NCBI GenBank assembly: GCA_025331125.1
Contig: JAOALB010000116.1
Coordinates: forward strand, 1-64,000
Direction: 5' to 3'
Source: Mycogone perniciosa
Taxonomy: Eukaryota > Ascomycota > Sordariomycetes > Hypocreales > Hypocreaceae
DNA: 64,000 nucleotides
This document shows, piece after piece, positions 13,890 through 25,857 of the stretch (its first letter is position 1; every line of letters starts with the position of its first letter). The translations under genes were made by a program, and so were the position numbers. The notes beneath the pieces are model-generated. The model did not search any database. It saw nothing but the letters and a program-made list of their open reading frames with translations, and was not told the DNA's origin.

Positions 13890-14494
13890 TATTAATATAA
13901 TAAGGTTATACTTGTTAAAATAATAAGGTTATACTGAACCTTATTTATATACAGCTTCTAGGAAGCTGTATATAATGCAGTAATAAAGAAACGACTAAGA
14001 GTTTAATTAGGTTAATAATAGGTAAACAATTAAATTATAACTAATCTAATAGCTAAAAAGCTATAGAATATCTAGTGTATATACAGCTAAATTATAAAAG
14101 TAATTATAGAATAATGCTTTGTCTTCTATAATAGCCCTCTAACTAAATAATAGGAATATAGCGGCAGAGTTAGGTTTATAGCTTTATTCCTATTTTCCGC
14201 AAAATTCATTTATATAGGAAATTGGCCAAATCGACTCATAGCTATATAAACAGGAAACCATTTTAGTTAGATTTTTCACAATAGCCATTATAGCTATTGT
14301 ATTGAGTTTAGGGTAGGCGGGATAACTGGTCCTAGCTTAATTGTTATTGTTAAAGATAACAGAAATTTCCTGACTTACACCGAAATTCCTCTGGAACTCA
14401 GTCCTAGCGTCAGGCCTAATTCCGGGTCTAGCTAGAATAGGAAGGTTACCTAAATACACTAAAATCTTTACTTTTTAGCCCTCCTTTTTTAATA
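13890..14494 (-). repeat. Copia LTR, left copy, with 23-base tandem duplication
   Basis: It is 605 bases. The first 23 bases (13890-13912) are repeated in tandem at 13913-13935; the right LTR has one copy and is 581 bases. The outer boundary is set by the AGTTT target duplication. It ends ..CTCCTTTTTTAATA, where the right copy ends ..TTTTTTAACA. Confidence 0.9.
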
Positions 14495-17400
14495 CTCCCT
14501 TTAAAATAAATACTATTTTATATAACTTTAAAGTAAATATAGGATCTAGATATAGGAAAGTAACTAGAATATAAAAATAAAAAAGGATCGCTAATATAGC
14601 TAAAAACAATAAAGATAGCTAATAACTATAAAATAGCTAATAGCTATAAAAAAGGTAAGAACTTTAAGTATATACTTTAGGTAAAATTTTAAGATTAAAG
14701 AGACTTATAAAATTCTTTAATTTCAGACCTAAAAGAGGCTTAGTAAGCCCGTTAGTAACCATTTTACTGGTTTCTAGATAGTTAACTATAATAACGCTAT
14801 TTTAACCTATTCCCTAATATAATTAAACTATAATAGAGTATATTTTATTTAATTATAAAGGGTAAGGTTATTTAAAGTAGAAATAGTACCTTTATTATTG
14901 TTAAGTAATAAAATTGGCTGTTTAATTAGTTAATTTACCTCTTTATATAGGCTAATAAGCCATTCAATCTCTTTAATAGCTTTTATAAAAACTATAAACT
15001 CTGCTTTTAGTATAAAGAGACAGATAATTAAGCCCCTTTTTAATTTCCAGTTAATTAGCCTATTAGTAACTATAATAATATAGCTATAAGCTAATTTACT
15101 TAATTCTTTATCCCTAGTAAAATTACTATTGCAATAGCTAATAGGTATAAAGCTAGATTTTCTAGTAAATTAAATAGCTAGATCTTAAGTATTATTTAAA
15201 TACTGTAATAGGTTACAGGCTATATTTAAGTGCTCTTTATAAAGGCCTTGAAATTATCTAGCTAGCTAATAGACTGGAAAGCTAGTATAGATTTAAATAT
15301 AAGTTATTAAGTAAATAATAGTATTAATAATAGCTTAAAAAAGCTTAATATTAGCTTTATTTAGTTTAGTTATAATTTTATTAGCTAAAATAAAAGGCTA
15401 TAAGTGTAATTAAATAGGCTTAAAGTTTTAAAGGTTAAAAAACTTTATAGTTTTAGTAATATACTATTTTTAAGAAAGTTAAAAAAGGCCTCTTTTTTTA
15501 TCTTTAACTATTTAAACCTTTAAAAAGAAAGAGGTAAAGCCTTTATCTTTTATAGTATAGACTTTATTAAAAGCTAACTTTAACTAGGTTATAGCTTCTT
15601 TATTTAATCTAATAAAAAGATAGTTATTTATATAAGTAATAATAAAAATACTATTATTTAAATTATAAAGAATAGCAGAGTTAAAAATTAAAGGATTATA
15701 TTTTAGTTTATTTCTTAAGGCTTATAAAGCCTATTGCTATTCTTTAAAGGACTGTTTTAGGCTATAAAAAGCTTTCTGTAATTAAATAACCTAATCTATA
15801 TTAAGGTTATAACCTAGCTTTCTAAGAATAGACTTAATTTTAAGGGAGGTTTAACTAATATAGTCTTTAAATCCTTTAAGGAAGTTTAGGAAAATAGTTT
15901 CCTTAAATATCCTGTTAAAGAATATACTAATAAAGTCAATTTATTCGATTTCCTAGTTATAGATAGTAGCTAAGGCTAATAGGAGCTGCTTGGTAAAAGG
16001 AATAGCTGTTAAGGCGAATGTTTAGTTAAAATCTATTCCTTTTAGTTATTAGAAACCCCTAGTAACTAGTCTAGCTTTAAATTTTACTATTTTATTATTC
16101 TAGTCTTTCTTAGTCTTTAAAACTAATTAACTAGTAATAGGATTCCTGCCTTTAAGAATATTATTACGCTTAATAAAGGTAAAGGTATATTATTTAACTA
16201 GCTAGTTAAATTTACTATAAATTGCTTTTAGCTACTTAATTTTATTAAGACTATAATATACTTACTTAAATGTTTATAGGTTCTATACTGCAGTAGCTAA
16301 AAAGGCTAGCTTTTTAACGCTATTATAGAGAAAATAGTTATATATCTATATCTATAGGATCCTTTATAACTGCAGAGTCTTATATAACTAGTATAGGAAT
16401 AAAGGGAATAATAATAGGTATTCCCTTTAAAATAAAGTTAAGGAGTAAAGGATTAATATCCTAAAAGCTATAAATTATTTAATCTATAAAATCTAGCTTT
16501 ATTTCTCCCTTTAATTCCTTATTATCTTAACCTATAGTAGGCTCTAGGATTTAAAGTTTAGGAATTTTATCTTTATATAGCTTTATAGTTAACGATTTAA
16601 AGACTATATATCTAGTTAAAATATAAATAAAGTAGGTATTACTACCTAAAACTGCTAATAGTCTCCCAGTTTCAGTTTTAAAGGCTAATTTATAGCCCTT
16701 AACCTTTTATTCTTATAAAATAAATACCTTATAGTAAAGGCTAATAATCCTATATCTTTACAGATTAAGTTTATAATCTTTATTAAAGTCTATGTCTTTA
16801 TATAATTCTTAATAAAGGGTAAAGCCCTTATTAGTAATAGCTATATAGTTAACTAATTTAAAAACTGCAGTAATAATAAAATTCCAGAGATATAGCGGCA
16901 GGTTAGCTGCTATAGTAGTAGCCTATAGCCTATTTAATAAAACTTTAATAAAGCGTTTTATGAAACTATTTTATTTATAAATATAAAGGCTGCTATAGGA
17001 ATATATAATTCCTAAGGAAAAGAACTAGGTTTAAAGATCTTAATTAATTTCCTTTCTGCTATTATAATAGAATTCTTTAAAATACCAGTTATACTGCGTT
17101 TTTAAGCTATTTATAAAGCTTTATATAGTAGCTAAAAGGGTAAGTTTACTATAATCTTTTAAAAGGAATAGCTACCTATATCTTGATTTTCTATTAATAA
17201 TTAAAAGACTAATAGGGGCTTTATTATAAAGCACTAGCTTTATAGAGAAAGTATTAGCTTTTAAACAATTTAGAAAGGCTAGTAGATTAGGAATTGGCTT
17301 TAAATTAAGCCTCCTAATAGCTTTTCCTTTATTATATACTAGGCAATAGAATTTAGTCTCTTTAATAAAATTAAAGTTAGGAATTCTAGTAATTATTTTA

Positions 17401-19837
17401 ATAGTGTTCTTTAATAAACTTAAACTAATATAACCTAGTCTTTTATACTATAAAACGGCTAGCTTTAGCAGCTTATAGCTAGAATTACTATTAATAATAG
17501 TATCTCCCTTTAGTTTAAATAGCTTAATAACTTCTAGATTTTTAGTAATAAAGGATTCTTTAGGTATATAGGGCCTTTCCTTTATAAAGGTATCCTCTGT
17601 AAGTTTATTCCCCCCTATTTCCTTAGGCAATTAGGGTATATAGGGCCCTTTATCCTTTACTTAGCCTAGGGTTTTAGGGAGTTTAAAGAAATCTTTTCCC
17701 TTAGGATTATTCTTTTTAATAAGCCTAAGACTAGATTTAGTTAATTTTTTTTAAAGCTATTGCTTTTAGAATAGCAATATATTCCTAAGCCTTTTTCTTA
17801 CTAATAGCAGGAATTTAAACCTATATAAAGCTATAAGCTTTATAGTTATTTATATAGCTGTATAGTATAGTATATCCTTTAATTATAAGAAAAAGACTAT
17901 ATTTTAAAGGATTTAATAGCTTTATTGGCTGTATAGTTTTTATAAAAAGAGTATTATACTATATATATCCTCTAGCTTAGTAATACCTTAAACTACTTAT
18001 AAGGTTTATATTTAACTTTAGGCAATAAAAGGTATTTAGCAATATTATCTTTTTATATTAATTATCTTTATTAAAGATATTAAAAGTGGCTATATTTATT
18101 CCTTTAAGTGTAATAGGACCCCCTTTAGTATAAATAACGCTAAGTTCTTTATTATTAGGTTTATAGTCTATAAACTATTCTTTAGAATTAATTATATAAA
18201 CTATAAATCCAGTATTATATAATAAACTATTTTAAATAGGAAGTTTAAGGGAGTTAAAGGATTTTAAAGACTTTCCCCCTTTTTTAGTATTTAAGGCTTA
18301 TAAAAGATTTCAATTACTATTTAAACTAGTAATAGATTTAGTAAAGGAATCTTCTAATAGCTTTATTAAGCTATGCCCTCTAATAGCTAGATTATATATA
18401 CTAGTAAAAGTATAATCCTCTTTAGCTTATTTCTAATTATTGTTCTGATTCTTTTAATTTCCTTTCCTTTTATAAAAGGTAAAATCTAGCTTTTAACCTT
18501 TAGATTTAGGAGGTATTAATTAATCTTTAAAGGGTTTAAAAGGCCTCAAGGCCTTATTAACTTTATATACAGTAAAAGATAGATTCTTAGTCTCTTTTAG
18601 TATATTTACTATAAGAAATTAAATATTAAAACCTTTAGTTAATTGCCTAATAGCTTTACTAGATTTAATAGTTCTTTTAATTCTCTTAGCCTATTAAGGA
18701 TAAGTCTTTTTTAAAGAATTTAAATATTAATTTATTTAATTTAGTATATTAATATTAACCTTTAAAATAACTAACTTAATTAATAAGCTATTAAAAGTAG
18801 CGTTAAATTTAGTTAAAGATTTTTTATAATTACTGTAATTTAATAAATAAAATTCCCTGTAAAAGGAATCTCTTTAAAGTGTATTAAAGTAACTATATAG
18901 TCTTCATAATACTAAAAATACTTCTTTTAGGCTTTAAATCTAAATAATAAATATAGCAGGAATAGCTATTAAACTATCTTTAATTAATATAAATAATAGG
19001 GCCTGTTTTAAATTAAATAAAGAATTAATAACTATAGGATTTTCTATAAAGGTATAGTAATTTATAGCCTTTAGTATAATACTTAAAGACTATTTCTATT
19101 AATTAAAGTTATTAAAACCTACTAGTTTATAGCTTTCTAAAAAGCTATAGACCTTTTTTAATGCCTCTTTAATAAAACTATTATATAAAGTTAAAATAAT
19201 AGTTTAAGGTTAAAGAATTAATAAAAATAAAACTTAAATAAATATAGGAATAAAGGTAAAAGTTTATATTAATATTAAAATAAAGGCTATAGGATTAATA
19301 TTTATTAAACTTATAGTCTATTAAAGTTAAAGACTTAAAATAGCAGCAGTTAAGCTAGCTAAAGTATTAAATAGCTAAGTTATAGTATTATTTTAACCCT
19401 TTAACTATACCTTTACTGTTTTAATAAAAGCCCTTTATACCTAAAGCTTTTATTTTATATTCTACATTTAAATAAATAGATCCCTTTACTGTTAGGGAGA
19501 GCTATTATCTTTAATTAAAGAAATAAAGCTGTTAAAAGCCTTAATAAATTAGCTTATACTGCTAACGTTAAACCTATATCCTATATAAATAGGGAATATA
19601 CTATATAATATATAAAGGTAATAATATAAATAGTATTACTATAACTATAATAGTATTTACAGTAAAAGCCTAAAAATAGCTTTAAGTAGCTAAAATCCTA
19701 AAAGTGTTAATGTAAGCACTAGGATAAGTACTATAGAAACCCGCTATAAATGCTATAGTAGCGCTAAAGGAAGTGCTGTAACCACTAGAAAAATCCACTA
19801 ATAAAGACCTAAGGAAAACTCTCCCAGGCTTATAACC

Positions 19838-20418
19838 TATTAAAATAATAAGGTTATACTAAACCTTATTTATATATAGCTTCTATAAAGCTATATATAA
19901 CGCAGTAATAAAGAAACGACTAAGAGTTTAATTAGGCTTATAATAGATAAACAATTAAATTATAAATAATTTAATAGCTAAAAGCTATAGAATATCTAGT
20001 ATATATACAGCTAGTATAAAAGTAATTATATAAATAATAGCTTTATCTTTTACAATAGTCCTTTAACTAAATAATAAAAATACAGTAACAGAATTAAGTT
20101 TATAGCCTTATTCCTATTTTCCGCAAATTTTATTTATATAGGAAATTGTCTAAATCAACTTACAGCTATATAAACAGGAAACCATTTTAGTTAGATTTTT
20201 CACAATAGCCATTATGCCTATTATATTAAGTTTAGGGTAGGCGGGGTAGCTGGTCCTAGCTTAATTGTTATCGTTAAAGATAACAGAAATTTCCTGACTT
20301 ATACTAAAGTTCCTTTAGAGCTTGGTCCTAGTATCGGGCCTAATTCTAGGTCTAGCCAGAATAGGAAGGTTACCTAAATACACCAAAATCTTTACTTTTT
20401 AGCCCTCCTTTTTTAACA
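19838..20418 (-). repeat. Copia LTR, right copy
   Basis: It is 581 bases, aligning with 13913-14494 through mainly transition differences. It starts TATTAAAATAATAAGG and ends TTTTTTAACA. It is flanked by AGTTT at 20419-20423. Confidence 0.9.
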
Positions 20419-20423
20419 AGTTT

Positions 20424-21683
20424 ATTATTGCTTATTGTTTTAATAGGTCTTTTTATTAATTGGCTATAAAGTTATTAATTAAGTTAAAGGGGGATTTTTA
20501 CTTAACTTTTTAAAGTCTATAAAAGCCTTTAAAGAGAAAAGGCCTTTAAAAGTATTAATAAATACTTTATTTACTTATAAGGCAGCTAAAAGATAGTATT
20601 TTCTTTAATATTTAGCTAAGCAGTTATTAATAGTTTAAGTTATTAAAAATAAAACTTTTTATTTAGCTTTTTAAATTATATTAATTTCTTTAATCTATAT
20701 AAAGATTTTATAGGCTATAGTAAACTATTTACTGTTATTAAAGGTAAATACTTTTATTAGCCTACTTTAAAGGGAAAAAGAAAAGCCTTTTTAAATCCCT
20801 TTTAAAAAAAGAGAGATATTAGGTTTTATATTAAAGCCGAAATTAAATTTAGGGATACTAGTTTTAATATATTTATTGTCGATATAGCGTTTTTTAGGTA
20901 TAAGTAAAAAGACTATAGTCTCCCTTCATTCTAGGAGTGAAAGATTACCTTCTTTCTCGAGTCGCTAAAGTGCTGCCCGCTTAGCGGCAGTAAGGTTTAG
21001 TTATCCCTGGTTTGCTTAAAGTCTAATAGCGTTTACTATCCTTCTTTAAGTGCCTAAGAGGGGCGAGAGAGCGTTATTAAGCTTGTTTTTCTTAATAGCT
21101 AGTCAAGAGGTTGTGAATTTTGGTGAGTAGGCACCTAAAAGGTGGGGCACCTGTAGGTGTAGGAGGGAAGCTTGACAGCGGAACACTACGGAGTACTGCT
21201 TATAATCTTGCAAGTTAGTGATTTGTTTCGTAATAGGATGTTTTCATTCGCTGATTACTGAATGCATACAAATACAAAAGGGGACAAGAGAGACCCGTTA
21301 TTGTGTTTGGTTTCTTCGAAGGAAGGCTTCGACTGATCGAACTCCGATGCTAAGCTCTCCAGTCGGACTTAATGGTTGCGGAATCCACTCGCGTTGTTCA
21401 GGCCAACATGCTATGGATCATCGAAGGATTGATATGCATCCAATTATCGTTTGAACGCCAATCCATGAAATTCACCGCATGTCTCAGCTGTCAGCTGTCG
21501 GGCGTCAGGCGTCAGACGTCAGACGTCAGTTCTTAGCTCGGCTCTCGGCTCTCAGCTCTCGGCCCAACCAACAACAACAGGGACCGGACCGGAGCGGACA
21601 AATTCAAACGCATCCGGCCGAAGGAAAAGCGGGGCAGCCCTCCCGCCGTTATAATAATCCCGGCGATTAATCCCGGACTTGAA
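20424..21683. other. Right margin of the RIP block and transition to normal sequence
   Basis: Up to about 20,900 the sequence is RIP-type AT-rich and continues the host repeat interrupted by the Copia element. From 20,930 to 21,180 composition rises (GCTGCCCGCTTAGCGGCAG at 20971-20989), possibly the 5' end of the LINE. After 21,180 composition is normal. Short open frames here show no recognisable domain. One TACGGAGTA motif lies at 21187. Confidence 0.5.
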
Positions 21684-21821
21684 ATGCCCGAGAATGCCCC
21701 AGAAGTGATGAAAGGAGCAAGAGCTCGCATCTGTCAGCTTGGACCTACGGATTCGCTATGGTGGTTTCTTTTAAATACAATAATGAACACAATATATATC
21801 CAGCGTCCTTCCTCTACACAT

Positions 21822-22395
21822 ATGTCCTCCAACAATGTTGCCATCGTCAACGCCGGCCTCTCCAGTCTCACCCTCGCCCTCGCCCTCGCTCTCACATCGA
21901 AGCATTCCCTGTACATTTTACGGACATTGAAGCCCACTCAGTCTCCCTTCGGCCACCACTTCGAGAGTCTGCACTTCTGCTTCCATGATGACCACCCCGT
22001 CGACAAGTCCGAGTTTGGCTCCGCTTCCAAGCACCGCTTCAAGGCTCTCCGCATCTACTGCTCCGAATTGATCAACGCTCTCATGTCCATGATCCACAAT
22101 GCCAGTATTTTTGTGCAGTATAACAGGAGATTCCCACAGCTTCTCGGAGATAAAAGACCCAGTGACGGGGGAATTCGTAGACGGCTGAACCTCCAGTGCA
22201 CACCTCCTCATCAGCGTACATGGAATCCATTCCCGCATCCGCAAACACATCTACTCAGACCTCACCCCCAAATTCACCAACATGATCAGCATCCCTCTGT
22301 CGTCCCACCAACAACTCCTCCCAGCTGACGATGAATGCGGTGTCAAATCATGCTGGATGTTAGAGAGCGGAGATGGGTTCGCGCAACACAGCTAA
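21822..22395 (+). pseudogene. FAD-dependent monooxygenase (salicylate hydroxylase-like) remnant
   Basis: The frame starting at 21822 reads MSSNNVAIVNAGLSSLTLAL, matching the N-terminal Rossmann motif of class A flavin monooxygenases. Two glycines of the GAGLSG turn are replaced by Asn and Ser, both explicable by G->A changes. Conserved-looking sequence continues to about 22,150 and then shifts frame. The new frame carries a TGA near 22,186 followed by HLLISVHGIHSRIRKHIYSD, matching the LIGADGIHSxVRK box with the key Asp lost. It stops at 22393. Only the N-terminal half of a ~400-residue family remains. It lies beside the RIP block, so RIP leakage is a plausible cause. Confidence 0.75.
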
Positions 22396-22506
22396 GTAGG
22401 AGACAAAGAATTCGCCTCTATTCAAAGGAGTGAATCTTCCAAGTGTCTGCGGAGGATGTCAGCTAGGTTTATATACATTCTTGTCGCAGGTGCATGCAGC
22501 AGTAGA

Positions 22507-25500
22507 TTACTCCTCAGCACCACGCTCGGTAAGCAGCTTCATGATAGTCCAATGACCACCCTTAGCGGCAGACTGTAGCGCTGTTTGGCCATTCATGCTC
22601 TTTGCATTGATATCTGCACCGTTCTTGATAAGAAGCCTTACAATAGCCTCACGGCCATTCTGAGCGGCCCACCATAGCGCTGTTCGGCCATATTGCGTTT
22701 CCCTCGCATTAACATCTGCACCGTTCTCGATAAGCAGCCTCACAACAGCCTCATGGCCATTCCGAGCGGCCCACAATAGCGCTGTATAGCCATCAGTGCT
22801 CTTTGCATCGATATCTACACCGTTCTCGATAAGCAGCCTCACAACAGCCTCGTGGCCATTCCGAGCGGCCCATGTTAAAGATGTTTGGCCCTTCTGTAGG
22901 GAGAGGCCTTTCCCGTACGCCAGGCCCTCTGGGATGTCTGTCTCACCAATAGAACACGTGTCTCGTCCTAGAAGGGCCCGAACAGCATCTCTATGTCCAT
23001 TGATCAAGGCAGCAAAGAGTGGATGCCGATACCGCTGTCCTAGAACATCGATGTGCGGATCCTGACGAAGCCTCGTTCTGATAAGACTTGAAAACCCTTT
23101 CTCCGCAAGAATGCAAAAGGGACTTGCATCTGACGTATAGCGACGTATTTTGAATCTCTCAAATCGGTTATCGAGACTGATCCAGTCGCGGAGCGCAAAT
23201 TGAGCTAGGAAACCATCCTGGGGGATCACATTCGCGGCAGCATCGGCGTGGTAGAGCACATGCCGAGTGGCATATTCTAGAAATGGGAATTTCTCCGACA
23301 CTGTATGTCTGAGCCTCTCCGCGTCGGAACTCGCCTCTGGGAGTGGCTCGCCGATTGGGACACATGTCGAGATGTCCAGCTTGATATATGCGTGACAACA
23401 TTGCTTGAGCTTTTCATGGCTTAAGATATCGAAGTTATTGCCGAGGTCCGACCACAATTCCCGGAGACCGTTGTCTTTGATCAAAAAGTCACGTACCGAT
23501 TCGTGGATGAATTGGACTGTCTGGTGCTTTGACTTGGTGGCCTCAGCAAGCCCTTTTGAAGAGCTGACGACAAATCTATCCATACTTTCGCTGGTAACTC
23601 GATCAGTAGTGCATTCGGTGAGGTTCTCATTCGGTAGCCCAGACAAGACGGCGAAGTAGAATTCTTCCCGTTTCAAGGGTCGCTTTGCGTAGAGTATCCA
23701 CTGAACGCAGAGCAGCAGATCTTCCATATTCTCATTGTCCCTTGTCAATATGTCCTTGAATAGATCGCTTAGTCGGTCTGGTATTTCTTGAAGCCTCCTC
23801 TGTACGGCGAAGATACGGCCTCGTTGGAATTCCTTGTTGAGAATATCCACGACCAAGACGACCCACATGAACACCCCGGCTGCCTTCTGGAGGATTTGGG
23901 CTCGGACCTTATCAACAAGAGGGTCTGAGCCAAATTTGAGGCAGCTTCGTACGTACTTTTCCAAGTCGTCTTCGTGGCCTTTTTGGTCCTCCAACGTAAG
24001 CCTAAGCCCCTGTCGGAGGCAGATGTATGGATAATGACGACTGGAGAAGCAGATTCGAAGTCGGATATTGTCTTTCATGGCCAGTTGCCCCAGTTCCTCG
24101 AAGTATTCTACCATGTCGCGAACCTGCTGTTCATCGCACTCGTCAAGTTCATCGATGAAGCAAGTAAAGGAACGTTGACCAAGCATGGATATTGCATTGC
24201 GAAAAAGTTCCCTGATGACGCCCAGGGTAGGGCAGCCATGTTGGTTTGGGGGAATGAGGTCCAAATCATCAGAAACTTGTTGGAGATCTGGAAATCTTTC
24301 CAGAAGCTGAAGCAGCAAGGATCGGTACATTCCAATAGTTGACTTCTCCAGGCGTTCGCCTCGAGCATTGAAGAAGAATGAAGCAGTGGCAGCGCCGACT
24401 CCAGGCTCCTTCTTCACGCGCGTATAGAAGAACTTCATAATTGTCGACTTCCCAGCACCAGGTTTACCACTGAGCCACAAAAAGCCATGGTGCTGGGCCA
24501 GTTTCTCATGACCAAGCCACGCCAGGTAGTCGTGGTTCTTCAGAAGTCATTTGCATGTTGTCGTGTGAGCAGCTTTGATGTTGGACTGGCGAGAATCGAT
24601 TTGCTCAAATCTCAGGGAATCTAGCAATCGTTTCCGTTGACTTTCGGGGGTCTCTTGATCTGCGAGTTCAGTGTGAGCAACGATCGAAATAAAACATGTG
24701 TGAAAGACGGCAAAGCTGAACCTACTGACACCGGGTGTTTCATCCCACGCCATTACTATCCCGGTCCCGGTCCTGGTCTCAGTCGTCGGCATCACCTCCA
24801 GCAATTCTTTTGCATATGCCGCAGCTGTCGCAGCGGCGTACTCCTGCCACTGCTTGTTCTTGTGAGAATCTGAGTAATCGCAGATCCCTCGAATCACTAG
24901 GCATGGGAAATGGTCCATCAGCCCGGCTGCCTCCATCTCAAAGCATACGACATGTAGTTCTTGAGCAATCATGTCCCTGGTGGGGCCGTGCTTCATGACT
25001 TGGTTCCCAGAGGCAATAGCCCCATAATGGATTTTCGGATGGTGGTTCGTTCGTGAAGGTCGATGCAGCAGCATAGATGCATTGCATCCATCACAGTTAG
25101 CTGCTGCGGGATCGTGGTTGTAGGAAGAGCGGAAGAGCCGATCCCGTGAAGCACTCGGATAGGCGTACTTGGTCATCCCAGGATACTTGTCATGCATCTC
25201 TTGAAGTATGGATGGCACCCTACTGGGCGTTGATTCGTGAATCGCTCGGACCTTGGAGATATGAGTTAAGAGTTCTGGTCGGGGTATCCTTGGGATGCTC
25301 TTTCGCTCAATTTGACCATGAACGATCTTGCCGAGATCGTACTGCATCACCCTGCAGCCGACCACTATATCACCGAGTCGCAGATCGATGTTGCCGGGCA
25401 CACCACCTCCAATCCCTACCATCAAGCACACGCGGATGGATGGGAAGCTTCTGTGCATATTGCTCGCTACATTTGCAGCGTTGTTCGTCCCGTAATAACA

Positions 25501-25857
25501 TGCTGGCAAGCATGCTATAACGATGTTGTGCGGGCCAATGTTGCCTAAGGTGTATGCGTTACTGTCGTTCGCTTCCGCAGGCAGGCTCGCGTGGATACTG
25601 TCTAACATAGCCTGGGCTGCTGCCATTTCAATATGAAGCGCGCAGATCCAGCCGACAGTATAGTCACCATGTTGAGGTCTCTTCTCGTGTTCCAGGCTGT
25701 AGACATCGCCATCAAGGATATTTCGTCGTTTAGTTGCGCCAGATGAATAAGGTTCGGCATTGTCTTCGCTCCAAGATCTCTTCCCGTGGCTCGAGGATAA
25801 CCCTGTAGAAGGCCTGTCTTGCCCATAATCCGCTGGGTCGGGGGAGATGCCCGACAT
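22507..25857 (-). pseudogene. PNP-NACHT-ankyrin NLR-type protein, split by one in-frame TGA
   Basis: The 5' frame (25857-24550, 436 residues) has a nucleoside-phosphorylase-like domain from about residue 65 (DYTVGWICALHIEMAAAQAM, VGIGGGVPG, CFEMEAAGLM, RGICDYSDSHKN). After TGA at 24549-24547 the same frame stays open for 679 codons: LLKNHDYLAWL, the NACHT P-loop GKPGAGKST, Walker B FTCFIDELDECDE, then ankyrin repeats at the C-terminus. In this family the position reads TCxWLL, so the TGA replaces Trp. A full product would be about 1,116 residues. Fungal NLR-type proteins act in non-self recognition and incompatibility; that role is inferred. If the TGA is real, only a PNP-domain protein would be made. 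A possible intron lies before QETPESQRKRLL. Confidence 0.85.

Larger units (their letters stand above)
13890..20418 (-). mobile_element. Ty1/Copia LTR retrotransposon, full length, RIP-inactivated
   Basis: This is a 6.5 kb element with ~581-605-base LTRs and the 5-base target duplication AGTTT at 13885-13889 and 20419-20423. The minus strand shows the Copia order: GAG-pre-integrase/integrase remnants around 17,630-17,100 and RT around 16,250-15,600. RT carries KFKARLVTRGF, then TFALTAIPF and LLLALATIY. The catalytic YVDD reads YINN at 15623-15634. Conserved Trp and Gln codons have become TAG and TAA, for example Y-N-stop-E-I-E-stop-I-D for the YxWEIxQxD box near 15,950. No active product is possible. 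Confidence 0.92.
78..21170. repeat. AT-rich, RIP-mutated transposon block
   Basis: This is a continuous block with very low GC, dense TA dinucleotides and almost no open frames longer than 70 codons. It consists of nested retroelement remains described separately. Paired LTR copies differ almost only by C/T and G/A transitions. Coding remnants show CAA->TAA and TGG->TAG stops, as expected from RIP acting on CpA. No intact host gene is visible. Composition returns to normal between about 20,930 and 21,180. Confidence 0.93.

Noticed and set aside
13908..13912. Copia element starting at 13913
   Set aside because: With that start the flanks (ATACT, AGTTT) do not match. Starting at 13890 gives a perfect AGTTT duplication and explains the 23-base repeat.
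17448..17630. 60-codon minus-strand open frame as a separate gene
   Set aside because: It is a fragment of the Copia polyprotein (GAG-pre-integrase region), already covered by the element.
78..21170. Centromere or mitochondrial DNA as explanation for the AT-rich block
   Set aside because: Recognisable retroelement domains, LTR pairs with target duplications and transition-type differences explain it as RIP-mutated repeats. No mitochondrial genes are seen. A centromeric role cannot be excluded but has no direct support.
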